A DNA stretch of 64,000 nucleotides, from the NCBI RefSeq assembly GCF_001294455.1, contig NZ_LIKT01000015.1, positions 41,630 through 105,629 on the forward strand, in the 5' to 3' direction. Position 1 is the stretch's first letter; every line of letters starts with the position of its first letter. Both the position numbers and the translations under genes were made by a program. This document shows, one piece after another, positions 25,454 to 34,028 of the stretch. Below the pieces are notes generated by a model. The model was given only the letters and a program-made list of their open reading frames with translations. It was not told the DNA's origin and did not search any database. Source of the stretch: Phaeobacter sp. 11ANDIMAR09. Lineage in GTDB: Bacteria; Pseudomonadota; Alphaproteobacteria; Rhodobacterales; Rhodobacteraceae.

Positions 25454-28400
25454 TAGTGCGCAGAAATTCATCGGTCGCAACCGCGCGCCGCGGGTGCAGA
25501 TCGAATATGATGTGGAACTCTATGGCGCCGAAAAGAAGGTGCAGCTGCCCTTTGTCATGGGGGTGATGAGCGACCTTGCAGGCAAGAGCAAAGCACCGCA
25601 ACCGCCCATCGCGGATCGCAAGTTCCTAGAGATTGACGTCGATAGTTTTGACAGCCGCATGAAGGCCATGGCGCCAAGGGCGGCCTTTACGGTTCCAAAT
25701 ACCCTGACGGGCGAGGGCAATATCGCCATTGATCTCACCTTTGAAAGCCTGAAGGATTTTAGTCCCGGCGCTATTGCCTCCAGGGTTGATAGCCTGCGGC
25801 CTTTGCTGGAAGCCCGTACCCAGTTGCAGAATCTGATGGCCTATATGGATGGCAAAACCGGGGCCGAAGAGCTGATCGAAAAGATCCTGCATACCCCAGC
25901 ACTGTTGTCGACGCTGGCGCAGGGGGCGGCTGCCTCTGACACAGATCAGGCCAGTGCTCTGGACAGTCTGCGTGGGCAGGCCCTGCCTGAAGCTGCGGAG
26001 GAAGACCCAAGCTCTGATGTGCTTGCGGCCCTGTCGGCCAGCGCTCCGGCTCCCAAGGTGCTGGATGACGACGTGAGCGATGCGCTTGCCTCGCTTTCCG
26101 CAAATGCGCCGGGGGAAACTGTAGATCCGCAGGCCGCAACCGACGCAGCATTGGCTGCCCTTGCCTCGGCAGCGTCTCAAGAAGCCGCTCCGGGGCATGA
26201 CGGGGAGGCTGCTTTGGCCGCATTGCGTGATCTGGAACCAGTTGCCGAAGAGGGACCTGACGAGACTGCGAATGCCTTGGAGGATCTCGCGCGCTTTGGT
26301 GACGCGTTGCAGGATCAAGAGCGCCCATCCAATGAAGCGATCCTTCAGGATTTGGCAGAAACTGCGGCTCCTGAAATCGCAGAATCTGATCAGGTCGCGG
26401 ATATTCTGTCTGGTTTGGAGACCGCCGACCCTGATCCTGTGGAAAAAGAAGACGATCTCACAGAGGTGCTTGGGTCTCTGGAACAGGCGGCCCCCCCGAA
26501 ACAGGCGGCAGAAGAGGATGGATCAGACGAGGTCCTAACGGATCTGGCCGCGCAGGAGGTTGCGCCCGCTCCCGAAGAGGAGGACCTTGCCGCGCTTTTG
26601 GGTGATCTTTCTGCGGCGGCACCCGAGGATGAAAGTGGCGAAGATTCCGATTTGGCGGAGATCCTGGGAAGCCTGGAGGTGGCGGAGCCGGAGCCATCCG
26701 CAGAGGTTGAAGAGGCTCTGGCTGATGTACTGGCCAGCGTGCCCCAAAGCCCCACAGCCGACGGGGAGCAAGACGCGCTTGCCGATATTTTGGGCGGGCT
26801 GGATCTGGATGAGGCGGCAGAGCAAACTCCGGAAGATGCGGATCTTCAGGGCCTTCTGGGCGAGATGTCGACGTCGCCACAGGACGCTTCGGATGATGCG
26901 GTTGCGCTGGACGATGTGCTGGCAGGATTGGAGCCAACCGCAGAGCAAATCCAAACGGATGGCGGCAATGCTCTGGATGATGTCCTGTCAGGTTTGGCTG
27001 CAGATGTTCCTGTTGAAGACGCAACCGATACTTCAGATGAGCTCAGCCTTGAAGGACTGTTGTCCGATCTGGATCACGGTGGGGATAGCTCTGCAGATGC
27101 TGCGGATGTGGACAGTATTCTGGCCGATCTTGAAAGTGACGCGGATCATGGTGACCGGGCCGAGGGTGGCGCGGTGAGCTTGACGGAGCTTTTGGGCGGG
27201 TCGGATAGCTCAGAGGAAGATCTGGACGCTTTGCTTGGCGCTTCCGAAACGGGGTCGGGCGCTTCCGAAGATGCGCTCGACCTGGATGATCTCCTGGGTG
27301 ACTTATCGGCAGGCCCCGATGACAGCCCAGGTGGTGTAGAGCCGGACGAGAACGATGCGCTAGATGATCTCTTGGCAAATCTGGACGGTGACGACATGGC
27401 GTCTGAACTGGCAGAGGGTGCAGGCGGTTTAGATCTTCAGGATGATCTGTCTGATCTGGATGATTTGCTGGGGGATCTGGAAACTGATGCGCCATTGGTG
27501 GATACTGCCGAGATACCCCAGCAAAGCCAGACTGAGACGCAGGCGGGTCTTGCGGAACCTGTGTTTGCCTATGGTACGATCAGCGCAGCGCGCCCAGAGC
27601 TGATCCGCAAGCGGTTTCGCATCGCTCTGTTTGGCGATTTTTCTGGTCGTGCGGCCCGTGGTCAGATCGAGATTGGCGAGGCCTTGGCACGGCGGCCCGC
27701 AATCCTGCTGGACCCGGATACCCTCGAAGAGGTGATCGAAGGATTCGCCAGTGAATTGATCCTGCCGATTGGCCGAGAGGACGGGGGGATTTCGGTCAAG
27801 CTCAAGGATTTTGACGATCTGCACCCGGATGAGCTGTTTGAAAATGTTGCTCTGTTCTCGGAACTGGTGGGCCTGCGTGATCAGCTGCAATCGGGGGTGA
27901 CCGTCGACCATGCCAGCCGCACGCTGGCGGCATGGGCCGAAAGACATGGGACCCCGGTTCGGGCTCCCAAACGCAGCTCAGCCAGCAATGCCATCCCGGC
28001 TGACCGGCGATTGAGTGCCTTTCAACAGCTGATCGGAGATCGCGACAACAGCCTGCGCGAAGCCTCTCCAATTGAAGAGATGCTGGCCCGTGTCGTCGGC
28101 CCCTATATCCGCGCTCTGCCCAGTCCAGAGGTGCCCGCGATGCAGGCGGCGGTTGATGCTGCTCTGTCGGATGCGATGCGTCTGGTCCTGCATCACCCTG
28201 AGTTTCAGGCGCTGGAGGCACAGTGGCGTGCGCTGGATCTGATCGCCCGCTCAGTCGAGGTCGACGATAGTCTTGAAGTGGTGCTTTATGATGTCTCTGC
28301 CGAAGAACTGGCCGCGGATCTGGCGGCACAGGATGATCTGACGGGCTCTGGTTTGACCCGATTGTTGACCGAGGAACCGATGGATCCCGACCTGGGGCGC

Positions 28401-29339
28401 GGCGGCTATTCGGCTCTGATCGGTCTCTATGGATTTGAGGAAACCCCACCCCATGCGGAATTGCTGGGCCGGATCGCGCGGGTGGCTGCCCATGTGGATG
28501 CGCCTTTCTTCAGCAGCCTGTCGCCGGAATTTTTGAAAACGGCCAAGAAGGACCGCCCCGCGGTAGTGGGGAAGGCCTGGGATACTCTGCAACAGATGCC
28601 CGAGGCCGGGCATCTGGGGCTGGCCAGTCCCCGATTCTTGCTGCGGCGTCCCTATGGCGCCAAGAGCAATCCTGTGGATGCCTTCGAGTTTGAGGAATTC
28701 ACCGAAGGTGAGGGCTTGAAGGGGATGCTCTGGGGCAATCCGGCGGTCTTGGTGACAATCCTGTTGGGGCGCTCTTTCAAGGAAAATGGCGCGTCGATGC
28801 AACTGGGTTCAATTATGTCGCTGGGGGGCATGCCCTATCACACGGTCAAAGACCGTTTTGGGGATCAGGTGGCACTGCCCTGCACCGAACGCAACATTGA
28901 TTTGGATAAAATCGCTCTGGCCAATGAACGTGGCCTCATGGCGGTGAGCGCGGTCAAGGGCCGCGACGAATTGCGCCTGACTTCGTTTTTATCAGTGGCC
29001 GGGAGCGAGGTTCTGGGACCCTGGAGCGGGGTTCCAGCGCCAGCGCCTTCGCCTGCAGACCCGCGCGCGAAAACTGGAATCGCGCCCTCTGCACCAACCG
29101 AGGACGCGCCAGCAGAGACCTCCGACTCGGAACCGGATGATCTGGACCTGAGCGATCTGGGGCTTGATGATTTGGGACTGGAAGACCCCGCTTCGGGCGG
29201 TGGTGATGCGGTGGCGGATGACGGAGACTTGGATGATCTGGATGCCCTATTGGCGGGGTTTTCTGAGGACACGCCAAGTGATGAGGACGATGAGGAAGAG
29301 ATGGACGCCGAATTGGCGGCCCTATTGGCAGATTTGTAA
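25446..29339 (+). CDS. Giant TssB - acidic repeat - TssB-like - TssC-like sheath fusion
   Basis: 1297 residues from the ATG at 25446 with GGGAGG at ideal spacing. Residues 1-145 are a TssB domain very like tssB at 13641 (RNRAPRVQIEYDVELYGAEK is identical). Residues about 155-700 are an acidic region of about 23 degenerate copies of an xLxxL(E/D)xxxP motif, such as DILGGLDLDEA and DLLGDLETDAP. Residues about 706-840 resemble TssB again (FRIALFGDFSGRAARGQIEI, FDDLHPDELFENVALFSELV). Residues about 865-1192 match the first part of TssC (FQALEAQWRALDLIARSVEV, HLGLASPRFLLRRPYGAKSN) but stop before TssC's last 130 or so residues. An acidic DLDDLDALLAG-type tail closes the protein. It could cap, bridge or regulate the sheath, or form a tethered platform. 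The frame is open throughout. Confidence 0.85.
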   Translation: MVDSAQKFIGRNRAPRVQIEYDVELYGAEKKVQLPFVMGVMSDLAGKSKAPQPPIADRKFLEIDVDSFDSRMKAMAPRAAFTVPNTLTGEGNIAIDLTFESLKDFSPGAIASRVDSLRPLLEARTQLQNLMAYMDGKTGAEELIEKILHTPALLSTLAQGAAASDTDQASALDSLRGQALPEAAEEDPSSDVLAALSASAPAPKVLDDDVSDALASLSANAPGETVDPQAATDAALAALASAASQEAAPGHDGEAALAALRDLEPVAEEGPDETANALEDLARFGDALQDQERPSNEAILQDLAETAAPEIAESDQVADILSGLETADPDPVEKEDDLTEVLGSLEQAAPPKQAAEEDGSDEVLTDLAAQEVAPAPEEEDLAALLGDLSAAAPEDESGEDSDLAEILGSLEVAEPEPSAEVEEALADVLASVPQSPTADGEQDALADILGGLDLDEAAEQTPEDADLQGLLGEMSTSPQDASDDAVALDDVLAGLEPTAEQIQTDGGNALDDVLSGLAADVPVEDATDTSDELSLEGLLSDLDHGGDSSADAADVDSILADLESDADHGDRAEGGAVSLTELLGGSDSSEEDLDALLGASETGSGASEDALDLDDLLGDLSAGPDDSPGGVEPDENDALDDLLANLDGDDMASELAEGAGGLDLQDDLSDLDDLLGDLETDAPLVDTAEIPQQSQTETQAGLAEPVFAYGTISAARPELIRKRFRIALFGDFSGRAARGQIEIGEALARRPAILLDPDTLEEVIEGFASELILPIGREDGGISVKLKDFDDLHPDELFENVALFSELVGLRDQLQSGVTVDHASRTLAAWAERHGTPVRAPKRSSASNAIPADRRLSAFQQLIGDRDNSLREASPIEEMLARVVGPYIRALPSPEVPAMQAAVDAALSDAMRLVLHHPEFQALEAQWRALDLIARSVEVDDSLEVVLYDVSAEELAADLAAQDDLTGSGLTRLLTEEPMDPDLGRGGYSALIGLYGFEETPPHAELLGRIARVAAHVDAPFFSSLSPEFLKTAKKDRPAVVGKAWDTLQQMPEAGHLGLASPRFLLRRPYGAKSNPVDAFEFEEFTEGEGLKGMLWGNPAVLVTILLGRSFKENGASMQLGSIMSLGGMPYHTVKDRFGDQVALPCTERNIDLDKIALANERGLMAVSAVKGRDELRLTSFLSVAGSEVLGPWSGVPAPAPSPADPRAKTGIAPSAPTEDAPAETSDSEPDDLDLSDLGLDDLGLEDPASGGGDAVADDGDLDDLDALLAGFSEDTPSDEDDEEEMDAELAALLADL

Positions 29340-29385
29340 TGACGAGATTTGATTTGGCAGCGGTGTATTTTCACCCAGTTTTTAG

Positions 29386-29401
29386 CCCGGTCCTGACCGG
29401 G
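29386..29401 (+). promoter_or_regulatory. Small hairpin just before the vgrG ribosome site
   Basis: CCCGGTC-ct-GACCGGG sits directly before AAAAGGAGG, the vgrG ribosome site. There is no T-run, so a translational or RNA-stability role is more likely than termination. Confidence 0.4.
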
Positions 29402-29414
29402 AAAAGGAGGAGCC

Positions 29415-31526
29415 ATGGTTGAGAGCAAAGCACATGACAGTGACATGGTGTGGATGTCCGGCAGCTATTCTGTCCGGGATCTTTTGCTGAAACGCGCCAT
29501 CGTGCGCGAAGGCCTGAGCAAATTGACCGAAACCACTGTTGAGTTTCAGTCAAAGAACAAAGCAATCAAACTGGAAGATATCGTTGGTCAGACGATGAAC
29601 CTGCATGTCCAGACCGAGGACCAGACGGATCAGAAATTTTCCGGGTTGTGCATTTCAGTTGAAAATATGGGGTTTCGGGATGGCTATGGGCTCTATGTGG
29701 CAGAGGTGCGCCCCTGGTTCTGGCTGTTGACGCGCACCACGGACAGCCGTGTGTTCCAAGAGCTTTCTGCGGTGGAGATCATCAAGCAGATCTTTAGCGA
29801 AAACGGTTTTAGCGATTTTCGTGACCGGTTGAGCGAAAGCTATGAGCCGCGCGACTATTGCCTGCAGTATCGCGAAACTGATTATGACTTCATTTGCCGC
29901 CTCATGGAGGAGGAGGGGATTTACTTCTATTTCGACAGCTCCACGGATAAAAACGCCGCCGAGAAGCTGGTGCTCTGCGATGGCATGAGTGGTCACTCGC
30001 CGGTGAATGGCAAGTCACAGGTCGAGTTCCACGCCCGAGATGATCGGGATCGGCGGCGCGAAGATCATATCTCGGAATGGGCACAGGAAGAGGTGATCAC
30101 TACTGGCAAGGTGACCCTGAATGATTTTGACTTCTTGTCTCCTGCGGCGGATCTGAAAGTCAAAAACGCCATTCCCAAAGGCAGCCACAGTCACAAGGAC
30201 TTTGAGCACTACGACTATCAGGGCCATTATCGCAAGGACACTGGCCTGGGCAACAAACGCGCGCGGGTGCAGATGGAGGCAGAGGCCATTCGCCACAAGC
30301 GCTGGCGCGGCGCCGCCAGTCTGCGGACCCTGGGAACCGGCTATACCTTTCAGTTGAAAAACCACCCGGATAAGCCAGCCAATGGCGAATATCTGGTGGT
30401 GGATGCAGTGCATTACCTGCAGGTGGCTGGGGATTACAATGAGCGCGAAAAACGTACCACGCAGGCGGCAGAGGCGGGCGAAATGCGCCATGATATCAAG
30501 CCGCGCAACATGGATTTTCCAGAAGAAATCAAAGGTGATGCCTATGCCACCACCTTTGGCGCCATAGAAAAGCACGAACAATACCGCGCGCCTCTTACAA
30601 CCAAATGGCCACAGGTGCCGGGTCTGCAAACGGCCACTGTTGTGGGCCCAAGTGGCGAAGAGATCCTCACCGACAAACATGGGCGGATCAAGATCGAGTT
30701 CCATTGGGACCGAGAAGGCAAGGCCGATGAAAAATCTTCTTGCTTTGTGCGCGTCGTGACGCCCTGGTCCGGGAAAAACTGGGGCATGGTTGCGGTGCCG
30801 CGCATTGGCCAGGAGGTCGTTGTGCAATTTGAAGATGGCAATCCGGACCGCCCAATCTGCACAGGCATGCTGTATAACGCCGATACCATGCCGCCCTATA
30901 ACTATCCGGACGACCAGACACAGTTGGGGATCAAGACCAACTCCTCTAAAGGGGGCGGCGGCTACAATGAGCTGATGTTCGACGACAAGAAGGGCGAAGA
31001 ACTGATGCGAGTGCAGGCCGAAAAAGATCACCAGATGCTGATCAAGGACCGCTCTGCCGTGACCATCGGTCTGGATGCGCCGGAACCGGACGCACCGGGA
31101 ACGGATGAAAAAAGCTATGCCATGACCGTTAAGCAGCACATGGATGAGGTGGTCAAAAGCGGCAACCGCACCGAAGTGGTCGAGACGGGTGACAAGGCAG
31201 AGACCATCGAGAAGGGAAATATGACCCTGGATGTGAATACCGGAAACTTGACCGAAACCATTGCCAAGGGCAATCATGACGAAACAGTCAGCCTGGGCAA
31301 TATCTCGGTGGATGCCACGGCAGGCAAAATCAAGATGACTGCTGGTCAGGAAATCCTGCTTCAGGTGGGGCCCACGTCGGTAAAGATCGACAATTCGGGG
31401 GTGACGATCAAAGGGCCCATGATCAAAGTTGAAGGCAGCGCCATGGTGGAAGCCAAAGCTCCAATGACAACCGTCAAGGGGGACGCCATGCTGACCCTCA
31501 AAGGCGGCCTGACGATGATCAACTAG
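29415..31526 (+). CDS. vgrG: T6SS spike protein VgrG (TssI)
   Basis: Trimeric needle tip of 703 residues, combining gp27- and gp5-like parts. Recognisable segments are the N-terminal gp27-like domain (LQYRETDYDFICRLMEEEGI), the OB-fold gp5 region (KHGRIKIEFHWDREG, SCFVRVVTPWSGKNWGMVAV, PRIGQEVVVQFEDGNPDRP) and a C-terminal beta-helix of short GN-spaced repeats (about 580-660). It ends LKGGLTMIN with no extra catalytic domain, so it looks like a carrier, not an evolved VgrG. It is followed at once by an adaptor-like gene and PAAR. Confidence 0.97.
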   Translation: MVESKAHDSDMVWMSGSYSVRDLLLKRAIVREGLSKLTETTVEFQSKNKAIKLEDIVGQTMNLHVQTEDQTDQKFSGLCISVENMGFRDGYGLYVAEVRPWFWLLTRTTDSRVFQELSAVEIIKQIFSENGFSDFRDRLSESYEPRDYCLQYRETDYDFICRLMEEEGIYFYFDSSTDKNAAEKLVLCDGMSGHSPVNGKSQVEFHARDDRDRRREDHISEWAQEEVITTGKVTLNDFDFLSPAADLKVKNAIPKGSHSHKDFEHYDYQGHYRKDTGLGNKRARVQMEAEAIRHKRWRGAASLRTLGTGYTFQLKNHPDKPANGEYLVVDAVHYLQVAGDYNEREKRTTQAAEAGEMRHDIKPRNMDFPEEIKGDAYATTFGAIEKHEQYRAPLTTKWPQVPGLQTATVVGPSGEEILTDKHGRIKIEFHWDREGKADEKSSCFVRVVTPWSGKNWGMVAVPRIGQEVVVQFEDGNPDRPICTGMLYNADTMPPYNYPDDQTQLGIKTNSSKGGGGYNELMFDDKKGEELMRVQAEKDHQMLIKDRSAVTIGLDAPEPDAPGTDEKSYAMTVKQHMDEVVKSGNRTEVVETGDKAETIEKGNMTLDVNTGNLTETIAKGNHDETVSLGNISVDATAGKIKMTAGQEILLQVGPTSVKIDNSGVTIKGPMIKVEGSAMVEAKAPMTTVKGDAMLTLKGGLTMIN

Positions 31527-31535
31527 GTGGGAAAT

Positions 31536-32159
31536 ATGTCAGAGAATTTTGAAAACCTGGTCAAGCTCCCCGCCGACCCTGTCGCAAAACTGCTGTCGCA
31601 TGCCAATGTCCTGCTGAAAACGCCGCTGCAATCGCCGCCAACGGCCAAAGCCGGAGTGGTACTTCAGGAGCTTTACGAAAAAGAGGCCTTGGTTGATCTG
31701 CTACGTTTGCTGGGCGTGTTGTTGCCCCCGCGTGAGCGGGTCTGGTGGGCCTGTATGGCCGCGCGAGATTATATCGGGCCGCGCTCGGACAAGGACCCGG
31801 CATCGCTGAGCTGTTCAGAGGCCTGGGTACGTGATCCGAGTGAGGAAAACAGGGATGCGGCGCGTCTGACGCTGGATCACGCCTATGTCGATGATGACAC
31901 CGTGCACTGTGCGCTTTCAGTGCTCTATGCCCCGGGCACATTGGGGCCGGGGGATCTTAACCAATATCCGGCACCCGCGGGGGCTTCGGAAGCAGCGGCC
32001 TTTGCAATGAATATGGTAGCATTGAGCCAATTGTCTGATAAGTTTGAAGAACACGGCCGTGTTTTGGTCGCACGTGCATTGGATATTGCACGTGGTGGTA
32101 ATGGACAGGGGAAGGCCAAAGCAGCCGCCCCTGATCCGGGTAACGAGAAGGAGGCCTGA
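31536..32159 (+). CDS. T6SS-associated protein of DUF6931-like type, possible adaptor
   Basis: 207 residues from the ATG at 31536, with GGTGGG five bases upstream. It is soluble and helical, with LLGVLLPPRERVWWACMAAR in the middle, SEAWVRDPSEENRDAARLTL after it, and an Ala/Lys-rich tail. It lies between vgrG and PAAR, where adaptors or chaperones that load spike cargo are commonly found. The DUF6931 assignment is from memory of similar T6SS-linked proteins and is uncertain. Confidence 0.65.
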   Translation: MSENFENLVKLPADPVAKLLSHANVLLKTPLQSPPTAKAGVVLQELYEKEALVDLLRLLGVLLPPRERVWWACMAARDYIGPRSDKDPASLSCSEAWVRDPSEENRDAARLTLDHAYVDDDTVHCALSVLYAPGTLGPGDLNQYPAPAGASEAAAFAMNMVALSQLSDKFEEHGRVLVARALDIARGGNGQGKAKAAAPDPGNEKEA

Positions 32160-32160
32160 A

Positions 32161-32460
32161 ATGGGTATGCCACAGGCGCGGTTGTCGGATCTGCATGCGT
32201 GCATGTTACCCTCGATCCCACCGCCGCCGGCTTTGCCGGTTCCCACACCTATTATGCCTCCCTGTGCGGTTACGGTTCTGGTGGGCAAACTGCCCGCAGC
32301 CCGGCTCAGCGATATGTGTACCGCAGCGCCGCCACATCCCATTATCAAAGGGTCTGCGACAGTATTGATCAACAAGCTGCCCGCGGCGCGTATCACGGAT
32401 AACGCCGCCTGTGGCGGTTTGATCGTCAAGGGTGAGTTCACTGTGCTGGTGGGAGGATAA
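32161..32460 (+). CDS. PAAR-domain spike-tip protein
   Basis: 99 residues from the ATG at 32161, one base after the previous stop. Paired PAAR-type repeats are seen as LPAARLSDMC and LPAARITDNAACGG, with metal-ligand His/Cys (DLHACML, ACGG) and beta segments VTVLVGKL and GEFTVLVGG. It sharpens the VgrG tip. No toxic C-terminal extension is present. Confidence 0.93.
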   Translation: MGMPQARLSDLHACMLPSIPPPPALPVPTPIMPPCAVTVLVGKLPAARLSDMCTAAPPHPIIKGSATVLINKLPAARITDNAACGGLIVKGEFTVLVGG

Positions 32461-32467
32461 GCGACCC

Positions 32468-33988
32468 ATGGGGGTGACACTTAAGTTTCAGAACTCCGGC
32501 GCGATGCCAGGCAACGCGGCCCCTGTTTCCATGTTGGGTCCCAGTCTCACAATAGGGCGGGGCGACAGCAATGATATGGTTCTGCCGGATCCGGATCAGC
32601 TGTTGTCGCGAAACCACTGTGCCATCGAAGATCATAACGGCAATGTGGTGGTGGTTGATCTCAGCGCCAATGGCACCTTTCTGAATTATTCCAAAATTCC
32701 GCTGGGGCGCACACCGACCCCTCTGAACAGTGGCGACGTGCTCTGTATTGGCAGCTATGAGCTGGTGGTCGAAATCACCAGTACGTCGACTGCTCAGATG
32801 ATTCCGGAGGCCTTGGCGGATGCTCCGGTCTCTCCTGGTGTGGCGGGGAATGCGCCCGATCCGCTTGCGCTATTGGAGGATGCTGGCCCTGCGGGGGACT
32901 TCCTGGATGATTTGCTGGGCTCGTCCAATCCCACCGGACCATCGCAGCTCAACCCGGTTGACCCGATTGATGACCTGTTGCCGCCTTTGGGTGAAGAGGA
33001 AGATCCGTTTTTTCAAAAACCCAGCGACGGGCGGGAAGGCGAAGGGGCAAGCCTGTCCAGTCATTCTGCCTCGACCGCAGACAGCTTTGCCGCGCCTGCA
33101 GCGCATGCACCGATAATCCCGGATGACTGGGATGATGATTTCTTCTCGGGTATCGCAGACCCTGCGACGCCTGAACCGGCTGCTGAACCTGTGCCTCACC
33201 CGGCGGAACCGGTTGCGGCGCGCCCGGAACCCGCGCCTGTTGCGTCCGCAGCCAGTCCGGTGGAGGCCGCGGATCCATTTGCCGAACCTTCCGATACTGC
33301 AGCTACTGCATTGGATACGCGTACGGAAATGGCGGCAGAACAACCGGCAACCAAAGACGCGCCAAAACCCAGCAAGACGCCCCCTGCGCCCCCTGCGGAG
33401 CCGACATCAGATTCGGTCTCTTCCTTTTTGCGTGGTCTTGGCATGGAAGAGGCGCTGTTGGGCGATGAGGACCCCTCCAAATCTATGGGCCGTATGGGGC
33501 GGGTGCTGAAAACTCTGGTCACGGGGTTGCGGGAAATTCTGATGACCCGCACCTCGATCAAATCGGAATTCCGCATCGAACAGACAATGATCTCGGCCGG
33601 GGGCAATAACCCGCTGAAGTTTTCAATCACCCCAGAGCAGGCGGTGGAGGCGATGCTGAAACCTGCCACCAAGGGGTATCTGAGCCCTGAAACCGCTGCG
33701 GAAGAGGCGCTGAAGGATATCAAGGCGCATGAGGTTGCCATGGTCACTGGCATGGAGGCGGCGCTCAAAGGCGTCTTGGCGCGGCTCGATCCAAAGGCGC
33801 TGGAAGCTCAGATCGAAGACAAGGGTGGGCTAAGCGGTCTCTTGCGCGGCAAGAAAGCCCGCTATTGGGATGTTTATGAGCGGTTGTTTTCCGAGATTTC
33901 GGATCAGGCCGAGAATGATTTTCATGACTTGTTCAGCCGCGAATTTGCGCGGGCCTACAAGGCGCAGCTGGACAAATTAAAAGACTGA
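32468..33988 (+). CDS. tagH: T6SS FHA-domain protein TagH (Fha)
   Basis: Phosphothreonine-binding scaffold of 506 residues from the ATG at 32468. The FHA domain occupies about 10-100 (SLTIGRGDSNDMVLPDPDQL, SRNHCAIEDHNG, DLSANGTFLNY). A disordered acidic Pro/Ala-rich linker (100-315) contains DFLDDLLGSS and DDLLPPLGEEED, like the repeats in the TssB-TssB-TssC fusion. The C-terminal TagH domain (about 320-506) has SSFLRGLGMEEALLGDED, LREILMTRTSIKSEFRIEQT and ARYWDVYERLFSEI. It should be read by the PpkA/PppA kinase-phosphatase pair. Confidence 0.93.
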   Translation: MGVTLKFQNSGAMPGNAAPVSMLGPSLTIGRGDSNDMVLPDPDQLLSRNHCAIEDHNGNVVVVDLSANGTFLNYSKIPLGRTPTPLNSGDVLCIGSYELVVEITSTSTAQMIPEALADAPVSPGVAGNAPDPLALLEDAGPAGDFLDDLLGSSNPTGPSQLNPVDPIDDLLPPLGEEEDPFFQKPSDGREGEGASLSSHSASTADSFAAPAAHAPIIPDDWDDDFFSGIADPATPEPAAEPVPHPAEPVAARPEPAPVASAASPVEAADPFAEPSDTAATALDTRTEMAAEQPATKDAPKPSKTPPAPPAEPTSDSVSSFLRGLGMEEALLGDEDPSKSMGRMGRVLKTLVTGLREILMTRTSIKSEFRIEQTMISAGGNNPLKFSITPEQAVEAMLKPATKGYLSPETAAEEALKDIKAHEVAMVTGMEAALKGVLARLDPKALEAQIEDKGGLSGLLRGKKARYWDVYERLFSEISDQAENDFHDLFSREFARAYKAQLDKLKD

Positions 33989-34028
33989 TCCGTGCTGTTT
34001 TGCATGGGCTAATTGAAGGGAGAACCAG

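Noticed and set aside
30015..31277. 420-codon minus-strand open frame across vgrG
   Set aside because: Shadow of vgrG; low-complexity, His/Phe-rich translation with no homology-like motifs.
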